Shown: piece after piece, positions 55,033 to 63,734 of the stretch | How the letters are laid out: every line of letters starts with the position of its first letter | Position numbering within the stretch: the stretch's first letter is position 1 | NCBI GenBank assembly: GCA_965371445.1 | Contig: CBDUYN010000035.1 | Coordinates: forward strand, 1 to 64,000 | Direction: 5' to 3' | Length of the DNA stretch: 64,000 nucleotides | Source: DASWIG01 sp965371445 | GTDB taxonomy: Bacteria; Acidobacteriota; Thermoanaerobaculia; Multivoradales; J023 | Made by a program: the position numbers and the translations under genes | Notes under the pieces: model-generated | What the model was told of the DNA's origin: nothing | Seen by the model: only the letters and a program-made list of their open reading frames with translations | Databases searched by the model: none

Positions 55033-55383
55033 ATGAGCGTACACTGGGGTTTCTACTGCAAAGACTGCAACGCCGAAAGCAATCGCTGGTTCGAAGATCC
55101 GCGCCAACTGCGCCAGATCTACGCGCAAGCGGGGCAGAACTTCCAAAAGGTTTGGGGTGATCTGCCCCTGCGCTTGCCGAAGATGGAGATCGAGCCGCTG
55201 TTTTTCCTTGCCCAGCATTACGGGCACGAGCTGTGGGTGCAGTGTGAGCTGGCACAGCTGAAGCTGGGCTCGGTCGCCGAGGCGGCGAGCGCCGAAGACG
55301 AGGAGGAATGTCGCCCGCCCGACTTGCCGCTGCCTGCCGCGACATCGGGCCCTCCGTCCTCGTTCGAGCTCGCCGAGACCTGA
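55033..55383 (+). CDS. Small hypothetical protein with a CxxC motif
   Basis: The 116-aa product starts at ATG 55033, with GGAGG 6 nt upstream. It opens MSVHWGFYCKDCNAESNRWF, a CxxC that could be half of a zinc site or a redox pair. A helical middle (LRQIYAQAGQNFQKVWGDL, FFLAQHYGHELWVQCELAQL) and a disordered Glu/Pro-rich tail follow. No family is recognised. Confidence 0.7.
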   Translation: MSVHWGFYCKDCNAESNRWFEDPRQLRQIYAQAGQNFQKVWGDLPLRLPKMEIEPLFFLAQHYGHELWVQCELAQLKLGSVAEAASAEDEEECRPPDLPLPAATSGPPSSFELAET

Positions 55384-55574
55384 CAGGGGCCCGCCGGCTC
55401 CGGCTTCCCTCCCCGCGGTTCCTCCTGACCGTTTGACGCGCTCCTTGGTCCCGTCCGTCTGGGCAAGTCTTGTCCAGATCTCCACACCCTGACGAACACG
55501 ATTCACGTTCGAAGGGCCAGTCCTTCCCGACGCCCGCTGGGCCTGCTAGGCTTGCGGACGATGGGAGCAGGCGA

Positions 55575-56411
55575 TTGAGCCGAAGCAAAGAGCTGGACTA
55601 CCTCCGGGAACCTCCCCAGGGGCTGGCGCGCGTGTCGGTCGAGCGGACCGGGCGCGGGGTCGAGCCGGACTGGGTGGTGGTCGAGGAGCCTCTCCAGATC
55701 CGTGTCGAGGGCGAGGCCCTGGCGGTGACCATGCGCACCCCGGGCCACGACCGGGAGCTGGCGGCAGGCTTCGTCTTCACCGAGGGTCTCGTCGACGCCC
55801 CCGAAGATTTTCTCTCCGTCGAGATGGCGTCGGACGTCTTTGAAGCGCCGCATCCCGAGAACACGGTCAACGTCTTCGTCACGGAACGAGCGTCGATGCG
55901 GCTCCCGGAACGCCGTAAGAGCGCCGGCCGCGATTTCCGGGCGGTCAGCGCCTGCGGCGTTTGCGGGAAAAAAACGATCGCCAGCCTGCGCCAGAATCTG
56001 CCGTCGATCGTTCCGGTGGCGCCAGAGCGCCAGCTCGTCCACGAGCTCCCGGATCGAATGCGGGAGCACCAGCGCCTTTTTCGGCTGAGCGGTGGTATCC
56101 ATGCCGCGGCGCTTTTCGACCTGTCGGGGGAGTTGCTCGTCCTCTACGAGGACATCGGACGCCACAACGCCGTCGACAAGCTGGTCGGCCATGCGCTGCT
56201 CGCCGAGCCTGGGCGCTGGCCCCTGGGAGAGCGCATCCTTGTCCTGAGCGGCCGGGTGGGGTTCGAGGTGGTGCAAAAGGCGCTGCGAGCCGGCGTGCCG
56301 GCGATCGTCGCCGTCGGCGCGGCGTCGAGCCTGGCGGTGGAGCTTGTCGAAGAGGCCGGGGCGGCGCTGTATTCCTTCGTCGGTCCGGGACGCGGGAACC
56401 GGCATGTCTGA
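55575..56411 (+). CDS. fdhD: FdhD-type sulfurtransferase for formate dehydrogenase
   Basis: The 278-aa product starts at TTG 55575 (GGGAG 7 nt upstream). FdhD landmarks are present: EEPLQIRVEGEALAVTMRTPGHDRELAAGFVFTEGL, SACGVCGKK with C127 and C130 that carry the sulfur, the FRLSGGIHAAALFD stretch and EDIGRHNAVDKLVGHAL. FdhD passes sulfur from IscS to the molybdenum cofactor of formate dehydrogenase. No formate dehydrogenase gene lies in the window, so the client is elsewhere. Confidence 0.92.
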   Translation: MSRSKELDYLREPPQGLARVSVERTGRGVEPDWVVVEEPLQIRVEGEALAVTMRTPGHDRELAAGFVFTEGLVDAPEDFLSVEMASDVFEAPHPENTVNVFVTERASMRLPERRKSAGRDFRAVSACGVCGKKTIASLRQNLPSIVPVAPERQLVHELPDRMREHQRLFRLSGGIHAAALFDLSGELLVLYEDIGRHNAVDKLVGHALLAEPGRWPLGERILVLSGRVGFEVVQKALRAGVPAIVAVGAASSLAVELVEEAGAALYSFVGPGRGNRHV

Positions 56412-56472
56412 GGCCCGGTGATCGGGAGCTCAAAGCCTGGACCCGAGCCTGACGGAGAGGGAATCGGACCTC

Positions 56473-59400
56473 CTAGGTGAGCCGCAGGACGACGACGGTC
56501 ATGTCGTCCTGTGGCTCGTGTCCGCCGGCAAAACCGTCGCAAGCGGCGAGGAGACGCTCGGCCACGGCGGCCGCGTCGCGCTCCTCCCGGCAGATTTCGA
56601 GAAGCGCCGCTTCGACACCGTCGTAGCCCCACAGCTCGTCGGACGCGTCGAGGCGCTCCGCCAGGCCGTCGCTCAAGAGGACGAGGGTGTCGCCGTGTTT
56701 GAGCATGGTCTGTTCGGAGGCAACCGCGACGGCCTCCCGCAGGCCCAGCGGCAGGCCATGCATCTCGACGCTGACGAGCCGTTCCTGCCGCGCGGTGTAG
56801 ACGTAGACCGGCGGCATGGCGCTCGCCGCCAGCTCCACCACCGCCCCGTCCCCGGTGGGGGAGAGCCGCACCAGGACGAGCCCCATGCCGGACTGACGAT
56901 CGGCGATCGCGGAGCACAGGGTGGCGTTCACGGCGACGAGCACGTCCTGGAGCTCCGGCCGGCCGCGCAGCAACTCGTGGCGTAACGCCGCCTTGGCCAT
57001 CCCCACGACCAGCCCCGCCGCCGTGCCGTGGCCGAGGGCGTCGCCGCAGGCGACGACCAGGCCGCCGGACGGTGTATTCCCCCCTTGATCCCCCCAGGGG
57101 GACAGCGTCTCGCCGCTCAAGGTGCCGCTCGGCAACATGAAGTCGTAGTAGTCGCCGCCGACCTCGACGGCGGTGACCATGCGGCCCACGGCCTGCAAGC
57201 TCGTCCCCCGGCCTCCGAACCGAAGCTCCAGGTCGCGGCGCGGCAGCATGGCGAGCTGCACCCGGCGCGCGGTCTCCAGCTCTTCGGTCTTTCTCTGGTG
57301 GTCGAGTCGTCGGATCTCCTCGCGCTGCGCCGTCTCGAGACGGCGGCGTTGGTAGAGGAAAGCCAGTCCGAGCCCCGCGACGAGGGCGAGGGCGAGCAGC
57401 GTCCGGAACCATAGAGTCGCCCAGAAGGGGGGCAGGATACGTACCCTCAAGGAAAGGCCCTCGTCGTTCCAGACGCCGTCGTTGTTCGACGCCCGGACCT
57501 GGAAGACGTAGGGTCCCGGATCGATGTTGGTATACGTCGCGGCAGCCTCGCCGCCGCCGTCGATCCACTCCTCGTCGAAGCCCGCGAGGCGGTATTGGTA
57601 ACGGATGCGTTCCGGTTGGGCGTAGTCGAGCGCCGCGAACGTCAGCTCGAAGACGCGGTCGCCGTGATCGAGCTCCACCTCCTCGGCCTCCTCCAGGGGA
57701 CGGTCGTAGCGCACCCTCCTTCCACCCCTGGAAAAACCCGTCAGCACCACCGGTGGATCGTGTGGATTGGTCACCAGAGCGTCGCTGCGAAAGCGGACGA
57801 GGCCGCCGGGGCCGCCGAAGTAGATCTCCCCGTCGGCGGTGCGCAGGCCGGCCCGCGGGGAGAGCTCGGCGTGGAGGAGGCCGTCGGCGCGGTCGTAGGT
57901 GCGTAGGAGATGGGCTTGCTCTCGGACGTCGAGCTGCACCAGGCCTTGTCCGGTACCGAGCCACATCTGCCCGCCGTCCTCGACGATGCCGGTCACCCGG
58001 TTCGACGGCAGGCCGTCGTGGATCGTGAAGTGCTCGAAAACGGCGGCGGCCTCGTCGAAGCGGTCGAGCCCGCCGCTGAATGTGCCGATCCACAGCCGGC
58101 GCGCGGCGTCGCGGTGCAGGGCGTAGACAGTTCGGTTGTTGAGCGTCGCCGGGTCTTCGGGATCCCAGGTGAACCGTTCGAGCTCCCGGGTCCGCGGATC
58201 GAGGCGTAGCAGGCCGAGCCCGGCGGTACCGAGCCAGATCCGGCCATCGTCGTCGGGGAGCACCGTCCAGACGTTGACCGGCGCGGCGAGGTGGATGGGG
58301 AATCGCTCGACCTCGCCGGTGACGGGGTCGAGTCGGCTGAGGGGCGAGTACCCTGAGGTCGCCCAGAGGTTGCCTGCGGAATCGAGGGCCAGGGAGCCGA
58401 CGAAGTCGGAGGAGAGGGTCGCCGGGTCGTCGCTGTCGTGGCGGTAGTGGGCGAAGGAGCCGTCGCCTCGTCGTCGGTCGAGGCCGCGGCCCGCGGTCGC
58501 CACCCAGAGGTTGCCGTCGTGGTCGAGCGCCAGGTCATTTAGAAAGTCGCTCGCCAGGCTCGACGGCCGCTCGCGGTCGTGGCGCTCGGCGCGAAACGTT
58601 TCCGAGCGCGGGTTGAAAAAGCTCAGACCGCCGCCGTGGGTCGCCACCCAGAGCCCCCTTGCATCGGGGGCCTCGACGAGTGCCGTCACCTCGTCATGGA
58701 CGAGGCTCGCTTCGTCGAGCGGGTCGTGGCGGTAGGTGAGGAACTTCCACCGCGAACGCGCGAAACGGCTGACGCCCTGGCCGCGGGTGCCCAACCAGAG
58801 GGTGCCGGAACGGTCCTCAAAAATCCAATCGATAGGATCGCTCCCCAGGCTGTACCGGTCCGTCGGCGAGTGTCGGTAGATCTCGAAATAGCCGGCGGCG
58901 CGATGAAGGCGCCGCAGCCCCCGCTCGGTGGCGATCCAGACCACTTGGCGGTGGTCGACGAGCAGATCGTTCACCCGGCCGGGACGCGTCTCAGGGGTGT
59001 CCGAAGAGTAGAGGTAAAGGCGGAAGCGCTCGGTCGTGGGATCGAGCGAAAGGATGCGCCCGGAGGCCACGGCCCAGAGGGTGCCGTCGGCTTCGAAGGC
59101 CACTTTAGTGATCCTCTGTCCCGGTAAGCGGCGCTCGAACGTAAAGCCCCCGGCGCCGTCGTCGACGAGGCCGTTCAAGCCCTTGCTGGTCGCCGCCCAG
59201 AGACGGCCGTCCGGGGCGATCAAGAGGTTGCGGACGCAGTCGCTGGCGAGGCTCGTCAAGTCGCCCTCGTCGTGGCGCAGGGCGGTGAAGCTCTCGCTCG
59301 ACGCGTCGTAGAGGTTCAGCCCACCGCCGCAGGTGGCGACCCAGAGACGAGCGTCGCGGTCCTCGGCGAGGGCCGTGACCTGGGAATGGCTGAGGCTTCC

Positions 59401-59940
59401 CGGTGCGTCGCCGGGGAGGAAGTGACGGATCTCCCCGCCGGAGATCCGATTGAGCCCGGCGGCGACGGTGCCGATCCAGCGGTTGCCGGCGGCGTCTTCG
59501 AGAAAGGTCGAGACGGCCGAGCTGCTCAAGCCGTTTTGTCCCTGCCCGTAGTGGACGAAACGCTCTCTGGCGCGGTCGAAGCGGTCGATGCCGCCGACCC
59601 CGAGAAGGATCCACAGATCGCCGTCGCGGGTCTCGAAGATCTTGGAGATCCAGCTGCCGCCGACCGAGTCGGGATCCGCCGGGTCGTGGACGTAGGTGGT
59701 GAAATGCCGGCCGTCGAAGCGCGCCAGGCCGTCGCGCGTGCCGAGCCAGATGTAGCCGTAGCGGTCCTGGTGGATCGTCCGGACGTGACGGTTCGGCAGG
59801 CCGTCGTCCACCGTCAGGCGTTCGAAGTGGACGTTGTCGGGCGGCGGACCGAGCTCCTCCACCTCGCGGACGTCCTGACCGGCCGCCGGAGAGGCCGCAA
59901 GGGCAAGCAGCGCCGTGATCAGGAGTCGGAGGCATCGCAT
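56473..59940 (-). CDS. Two-component-type propeller sensor with SpoIIE phosphatase output
   Basis: The 1155-aa protein has a signal peptide (1-21) and about a dozen Reg_prop-type blades (FERLTVDDGLPNRHVRTIHQD, GYIWLGTRDGLARFDG and repeats), forming two periplasmic propellers. A Y_Y_Y domain follows (LDYAQPERIRYQYRLAGFDEEWI), then one membrane helix, a coiled coil and a cytoplasmic SpoIIE/PP2C domain. Metal-binding acids are in VEVGGDYYDF (about 930), CGDALGHG (about 963), LLSDGLAE (about 1087) and DDMTVVVL. Such proteins usually end in a histidine kinase; here the output is a phosphatase, perhaps acting on an anti-sigma antagonist. AGGGAG directly abuts the ATG and is too close for an SD; TACCTT lies 6 nt upstream. 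Confidence 0.9.
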   Translation of the reverse strand: MRCLRLLITALLALAASPAAGQDVREVEELGPPPDNVHFERLTVDDGLPNRHVRTIHQDRYGYIWLGTRDGLARFDGRHFTTYVHDPADPDSVGGSWISKIFETRDGDLWILLGVGGIDRFDRARERFVHYGQGQNGLSSSAVSTFLEDAAGNRWIGTVAAGLNRISGGEIRHFLPGDAPGSLSHSQVTALAEDRDARLWVATCGGGLNLYDASSESFTALRHDEGDLTSLASDCVRNLLIAPDGRLWAATSKGLNGLVDDGAGGFTFERRLPGQRITKVAFEADGTLWAVASGRILSLDPTTERFRLYLYSSDTPETRPGRVNDLLVDHRQVVWIATERGLRRLHRAAGYFEIYRHSPTDRYSLGSDPIDWIFEDRSGTLWLGTRGQGVSRFARSRWKFLTYRHDPLDEASLVHDEVTALVEAPDARGLWVATHGGGLSFFNPRSETFRAERHDRERPSSLASDFLNDLALDHDGNLWVATAGRGLDRRRGDGSFAHYRHDSDDPATLSSDFVGSLALDSAGNLWATSGYSPLSRLDPVTGEVERFPIHLAAPVNVWTVLPDDDGRIWLGTAGLGLLRLDPRTRELERFTWDPEDPATLNNRTVYALHRDAARRLWIGTFSGGLDRFDEAAAVFEHFTIHDGLPSNRVTGIVEDGGQMWLGTGQGLVQLDVREQAHLLRTYDRADGLLHAELSPRAGLRTADGEIYFGGPGGLVRFRSDALVTNPHDPPVVLTGFSRGGRRVRYDRPLEEAEEVELDHGDRVFELTFAALDYAQPERIRYQYRLAGFDEEWIDGGGEAAATYTNIDPGPYVFQVRASNNDGVWNDEGLSLRVRILPPFWATLWFRTLLALALVAGLGLAFLYQRRRLETAQREEIRRLDHQRKTEELETARRVQLAMLPRRDLELRFGGRGTSLQAVGRMVTAVEVGGDYYDFMLPSGTLSGETLSPWGDQGGNTPSGGLVVACGDALGHGTAAGLVVGMAKAALRHELLRGRPELQDVLVAVNATLCSAIADRQSGMGLVLVRLSPTGDGAVVELAASAMPPVYVYTARQERLVSVEMHGLPLGLREAVAVASEQTMLKHGDTLVLLSDGLAERLDASDELWGYDGVEAALLEICREERDAAAVAERLLAACDGFAGGHEPQDDMTVVVLRLT

Positions 59941-60119
59941 CTCCCTAAGGTATCTCAGCTGGTCCCTTTGAGAAGCGCGACTCGCCCGGCCCGAGGCCTC
60001 GCGTGTCCCGGAGCTCCAGGTCGTGCTGGCCCATCTCCTGGCCCGGGCGGACGCTGACGGCCTGATCACCGTACCCGACGACCCTGGCGACGTTGTCGAA
60101 GCAGGCTCTGGCAACCTTA

Positions 60120-62543
60120 CTACTCGGCCCGCAGCGCCGACGCCGGATCGATCCGGGTGGCGCGCCGCGCCGGCAGGGCGCAGGCTACGACGGCAGCCCC
60201 CGCCAGCAGAACCGCGACCCCCGCGTAGATCGACAAGTCCTGGGGCGAGACGCCGTAAAGCAACGCGGCGACGAAGCGCGACGCGGCAAGCGCCACGGCC
60301 AGCCCGGCCGCGATGCCGGCGCCAGCCAAGACCAGGCCTTCCCGCAGCACCATCCGCATCACCCGCGAACGCGACGCCCCGAGCGCCATGCGCAACCCCA
60401 CCTCGCGGTGGCGCAGGGTCACGACGTAGCTGATGACGCCGTGGATCCCGAGCAGCGCCAGCCCCAGGGCCAGGATCGCAAAAACGCTGAGAAGCAGCGA
60501 CGCAAAGCTCTCGCGGGCGAGCGATTCGGCGAGCGTCTCGTCCATCGTCGCGACGTTGTAGACGGCGAGCTCGCGGTCGATCGCCCAGACCGCCTCGCGC
60601 AGCGCCGGTACGAGCTGCAGAGGGTCGCCGCTGGCGCGGACCATGAGTGTCACGGCCCCTCTCGGCGGTGCCTGGGCCAGCGGCGCGTACATCGCCGGGG
60701 GCGTCGCTTCCTTCAGGCCGTGCATGCGTTCGTCGGCGACGATTCCCACCACCTCACGCTCGATGCCCCAGAAACGGACGCGCTGGCCGATCGCGGGACT
60801 GTCGGGGAAATAGCGTTCCTGAGCGGTCCGGTTCAAGAGAAGGACCCCTGGCGCGTCGGCGGTGTCGCGGTCGGTGAAGACGCGTCCCTCGAGGAGCGCC
60901 ACGCCCGCCGTCCGAAAATAACCGTCGCTCACCAGGCGGGTCTTGAGCTCGCCCTGGTCGGCGGCCTCCGACTCGCGGCCGACGATCACGAAGCTGTTGG
61001 TGAAGCCGGGGTCCAGGGGGTGGCTGATGGCGAGCGCCGCCGAGCCGACGCCCGGAAGGGCCCGGAGGCGTTGCATGAGCTCGTTGTTGAAGCCGTGGAC
61101 CTCCGTCCAGTGGGGCCAGACGCTGAAGTCGCGCGGGTAACGTGCCGCGGGCAGTCGGAAATCGAGGCGCACGACGTTCGCGGTGCGGAACCCGGGGTCC
61201 ACCTGCCGGAGCTTCCAGAGGCTGGTGAGCAGAAGCCCCGCGCCGACGAGGAGGACCACCGCCAGGAACGTCTGCGCGACCACCAGCAGACGGCGCAGGC
61301 GTAGCTTCGCCGCGCTGTCGCCGGCCGAGCCCCGGCCGTCCTTGAGGGAGCTCTGAAGGTCGAGGCGAAGCGTCTGCAGGAGCGGGACCAACGAGAAGCC
61401 GACGGCGATCAGGACGCTGGTCGTCAGAGTGAAAAGAAGGACGCGGACATCGAGGCTCACGTCCCCCAGGTCGCGGACGGCGGCCGGCGCCAGGGCCAGG
61501 AGCCCCCGGAGGCCGAGGACGGCGACGCCGACACCGCAGACCGCAGCGAAACCGGTGAGAAGGAGGCTCTCCACCAGGAAGCGCCGGGCCAATGCCCACG
61601 TGCCGGCCCCGAGGGCGACGCGCACCGCCATCTCCTGCGAACGCGCGACGCCGCGCACCAGGAGAAGGTTGGCGACGTTGGCGCAGGCGATGAGAAGAAC
61701 CGCCACGACGGCACCGACGAGCAACAGGAGCACCGGACGGGCCTCGCCTCGAAGCACGTCGGTCAGGGACTCGACGAAGACGCCCCTGCCGCGGTTTTCC
61801 GGATACTCCGCCTCCAGCCGCGTGGCGATCGCGGTCATGTCCGACTGCGCCGCCTCGATCGTCGTCGCGGGGGAGAGCCGTGCGATCACCTGGATCGGAT
61901 GGGTGTGCCGCGGCAACGTCGCCGGGCTCTGTTGGAGCGGCACCCAGAGGTCGGCGTCCGCCGGGAAGTCGAGTCCGGAGGGCAGCACCCCGACGACGGT
62001 GTAGTCGACGTCGTCGAGCTTCAGGACGCGGTCGAGGACCGCCGGATCGCGGCCGAAGCCGCGCGCCCAGAAGGCGTCGCTCAAAAGCGCGACCCGCGGA
62101 CCTCCGGGCTGGTCCTCGTCCGCCTGGATCGTCCTCCCCATTTGTACCGCGACACCGAGCACCGCCGCCATGTCGTAGGTCACGGCGGCCTGCGTCACGC
62201 GTCGGGGCTCGCTGTCGTCGCGGCTCAGGTTCACCTCACGGGTGAGATAGGCGGCCATCCCCTCGAAGGAGCGGTTCTGCTCTTCGAAGTCGAGGAAGTC
62301 GGGCAGCGAGGCGGCCTCCCGCAGGGTACCGGTCAGCCGGTCGTCTTCCCACACCATGACCAGCTGCTCGGCTTCGGCGAAGGGGAGCGGCGTGAGCAGC
62401 ACGGCGTCGACGACGCTGAAGATCGCGGTCGTGGCGCCGATGCCCAGCGCCAGGGTGAGGGTGGTGACCAGCACAAATCCCGGGCTCCTGCCGAGCGTTC
62501 GGCCCGCCTGGCGTATGTCCCCGGCCAGCGTGTCCATGCTCAT
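60120..62543 (-). CDS. ADOP-family duplicated MacB/FtsX permease
   Basis: The 807-aa protein starts at ATG 62543, with GAGGAGG 8 nt upstream. It has two MacB periplasmic core + FtsX permease units: first helix LVTTLTLALGIGATTAIFSVVDAVLL, a periplasmic domain (DRLTGTLREAASLPDFLDFEEQN, VAVQMGRTIQ), three helices, then a second unit. It ends in GLRMALGASRSRVMRMVLREGL and ARRATRIDPASALRAE. This is the acidobacterial duplicated orphan permease family (TIGR03434 type), found without its ATPase. No ABC ATPase gene is adjacent. It probably exports a lipid or peptide, or transmits force, as MacB does. Confidence 0.92.
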   Translation of the reverse strand: MSMDTLAGDIRQAGRTLGRSPGFVLVTTLTLALGIGATTAIFSVVDAVLLTPLPFAEAEQLVMVWEDDRLTGTLREAASLPDFLDFEEQNRSFEGMAAYLTREVNLSRDDSEPRRVTQAAVTYDMAAVLGVAVQMGRTIQADEDQPGGPRVALLSDAFWARGFGRDPAVLDRVLKLDDVDYTVVGVLPSGLDFPADADLWVPLQQSPATLPRHTHPIQVIARLSPATTIEAAQSDMTAIATRLEAEYPENRGRGVFVESLTDVLRGEARPVLLLLVGAVVAVLLIACANVANLLLVRGVARSQEMAVRVALGAGTWALARRFLVESLLLTGFAAVCGVGVAVLGLRGLLALAPAAVRDLGDVSLDVRVLLFTLTTSVLIAVGFSLVPLLQTLRLDLQSSLKDGRGSAGDSAAKLRLRRLLVVAQTFLAVVLLVGAGLLLTSLWKLRQVDPGFRTANVVRLDFRLPAARYPRDFSVWPHWTEVHGFNNELMQRLRALPGVGSAALAISHPLDPGFTNSFVIVGRESEAADQGELKTRLVSDGYFRTAGVALLEGRVFTDRDTADAPGVLLLNRTAQERYFPDSPAIGQRVRFWGIEREVVGIVADERMHGLKEATPPAMYAPLAQAPPRGAVTLMVRASGDPLQLVPALREAVWAIDRELAVYNVATMDETLAESLARESFASLLLSVFAILALGLALLGIHGVISYVVTLRHREVGLRMALGASRSRVMRMVLREGLVLAGAGIAAGLAVALAASRFVAALLYGVSPQDLSIYAGVAVLLAGAAVVACALPARRATRIDPASALRAE

Positions 62544-62730
62544 GGCTCGATCCTCCTCGGTGGCGTTGGCGGTTCGCGCTTCTACGTCACTAATACTCCT
62601 CGCGCGGGCAAAAGTTATCGGTCCGACGGCGTCCCGATTTCGACTCGCCAAGCGCCGCGGCCTGGCGCGGCTCGAGCTCTTCGGGGGTTGAAGTGATGAA
62701 AACGCGCATGCAACCTTCCAAGCGGAAAGC

Positions 62731-63318
62731 TCAGGCTGGCTGATCGTCTTCCAGTGCCAGGGCGCGGTCGAGGAGATCGTCGATTTCCAGCTCCCCGGCC
62801 CAATACCGCAGGTAGTCGTCGTCGAGCTTCCCCTTTTGGGTTCGGACGATTCCGAGAATGTCTTTCCATTGCTGATCTGAGACCATCCTGCCTTCTCTGT
62901 ACCACTGGATTTTTCGGAGCAGCGTATCCTCAGCGGATTTGACGACCACCTCGCGCCGATTCTCTTCAACCAGCTGCTGTCGATGATGCCTCCGAAACTC
63001 ACTGCGATCGAACGGGGAAGGCCGGTGAATGAAGAGATCGATCTTGAATCCCGTTTCCAAATGGACCAGGTTGGTGCTTCCCTGGCGCCGAATCGCGCCA
63101 TGGATCATCTCGGAGTCGACGTAGAAACGGTCCTGTAACTTGAGGACGAAAAGAGCCACCTTGGCAGGCTTTAAATCAACGACCAGATCCAAGTCGTGGG
63201 TCTGGCGCGGAATGCCGTGAATCGAGCTGGCAAAAGATCCCCCCACGTGATACGCCACGTCCAGCTCTTCGAGGACGTCGATCACTTCGAGGGCTACGGA
63301 GACCGGTCCGTCGTTCAT
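62731..63318 (-). CDS. Nucleotidyltransferase-fold protein
   Basis: The 195-aa protein starts at ATG 63318, which overlaps the stop codon of the preceding small gene (ATGA). AYHVGGSFASSIHGIPRQTHDLDLVVDL is the Gly-Ser and D-x-D signature of the polymerase-beta-like fold. The helical C-terminus (EDTLLRKIQWYREGRMVSDQQWKDILGIV) matches AbiEii/MenA-like and DUF6036-type proteins. Relatives act as toxins in type IV or MNT/HEPN systems by adding nucleotides to tRNA or proteins. GC is lower than in the permease gene. Confidence 0.75.
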   Translation of the reverse strand: MNDGPVSVALEVIDVLEELDVAYHVGGSFASSIHGIPRQTHDLDLVVDLKPAKVALFVLKLQDRFYVDSEMIHGAIRRQGSTNLVHLETGFKIDLFIHRPSPFDRSEFRRHHRQQLVEENRREVVVKSAEDTLLRKIQWYREGRMVSDQQWKDILGIVRTQKGKLDDDYLRYWAGELEIDDLLDRALALEDDQPA

Positions 63319-63647
63319 GGCGGTTTGGAGCGGTCGACGAAGTCCTCCAGAGGTCCCCAGATCCTGGTTGCCAGCTCTTCGCCGTGGAGTAGCCTCATGA
63401 GGCGGTGGTGCAGCTCTTCCGGGCCGGCTTCCGGATGGCGCGACCGGAGGCCTGCCAAAGCCAGCCGCCGCGATGTCAGGATGGCGTCCTGTACGATCCG
63501 GACCTTCCTCCATGACGGCATCCGCCGGAAAATCTCAAGCTGGACGGCCTCAGCCCGCGGATCGGTGTCGCGGGAGAGGGTCGTGCGGCGTACCTCGTGC
63601 GGCCTGAGGTAGCCTTCTTGTCGCGGGGGTGACGGTGGAGCGGCCAT
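63315..63647 (-). CDS. Small partner protein of the nucleotidyltransferase
   Basis: The 110-aa product is read from ATG 63647; a GTG at 63665 is an alternative and neither has a strong SD. After a Pro-rich start, the helical core VQLEIFRRMPSWRKVRIVQDAILTSRRLALAGLRSRHPEAGPEELHHRLMRLLHGEELATRIWG recalls small proteins that I know as frequent neighbours of such nucleotidyltransferases. Overlapping stop and start codons make this a two-gene unit. An antitoxin role is a guess. Confidence 0.65.
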   Translation of the reverse strand: MAAPPSPPRQEGYLRPHEVRRTTLSRDTDPRAEAVQLEIFRRMPSWRKVRIVQDAILTSRRLALAGLRSRHPEAGPEELHHRLMRLLHGEELATRIWGPLEDFVDRSKPP

Positions 63648-63734
63648 TGAGGAGTAGCCTACCACGGCTGCAACACGGCTTGGTGTCGTTAGAGAGGAGG
63701 GGGTGCCGACGATTCTGACTCGAAGAGAGGACCC

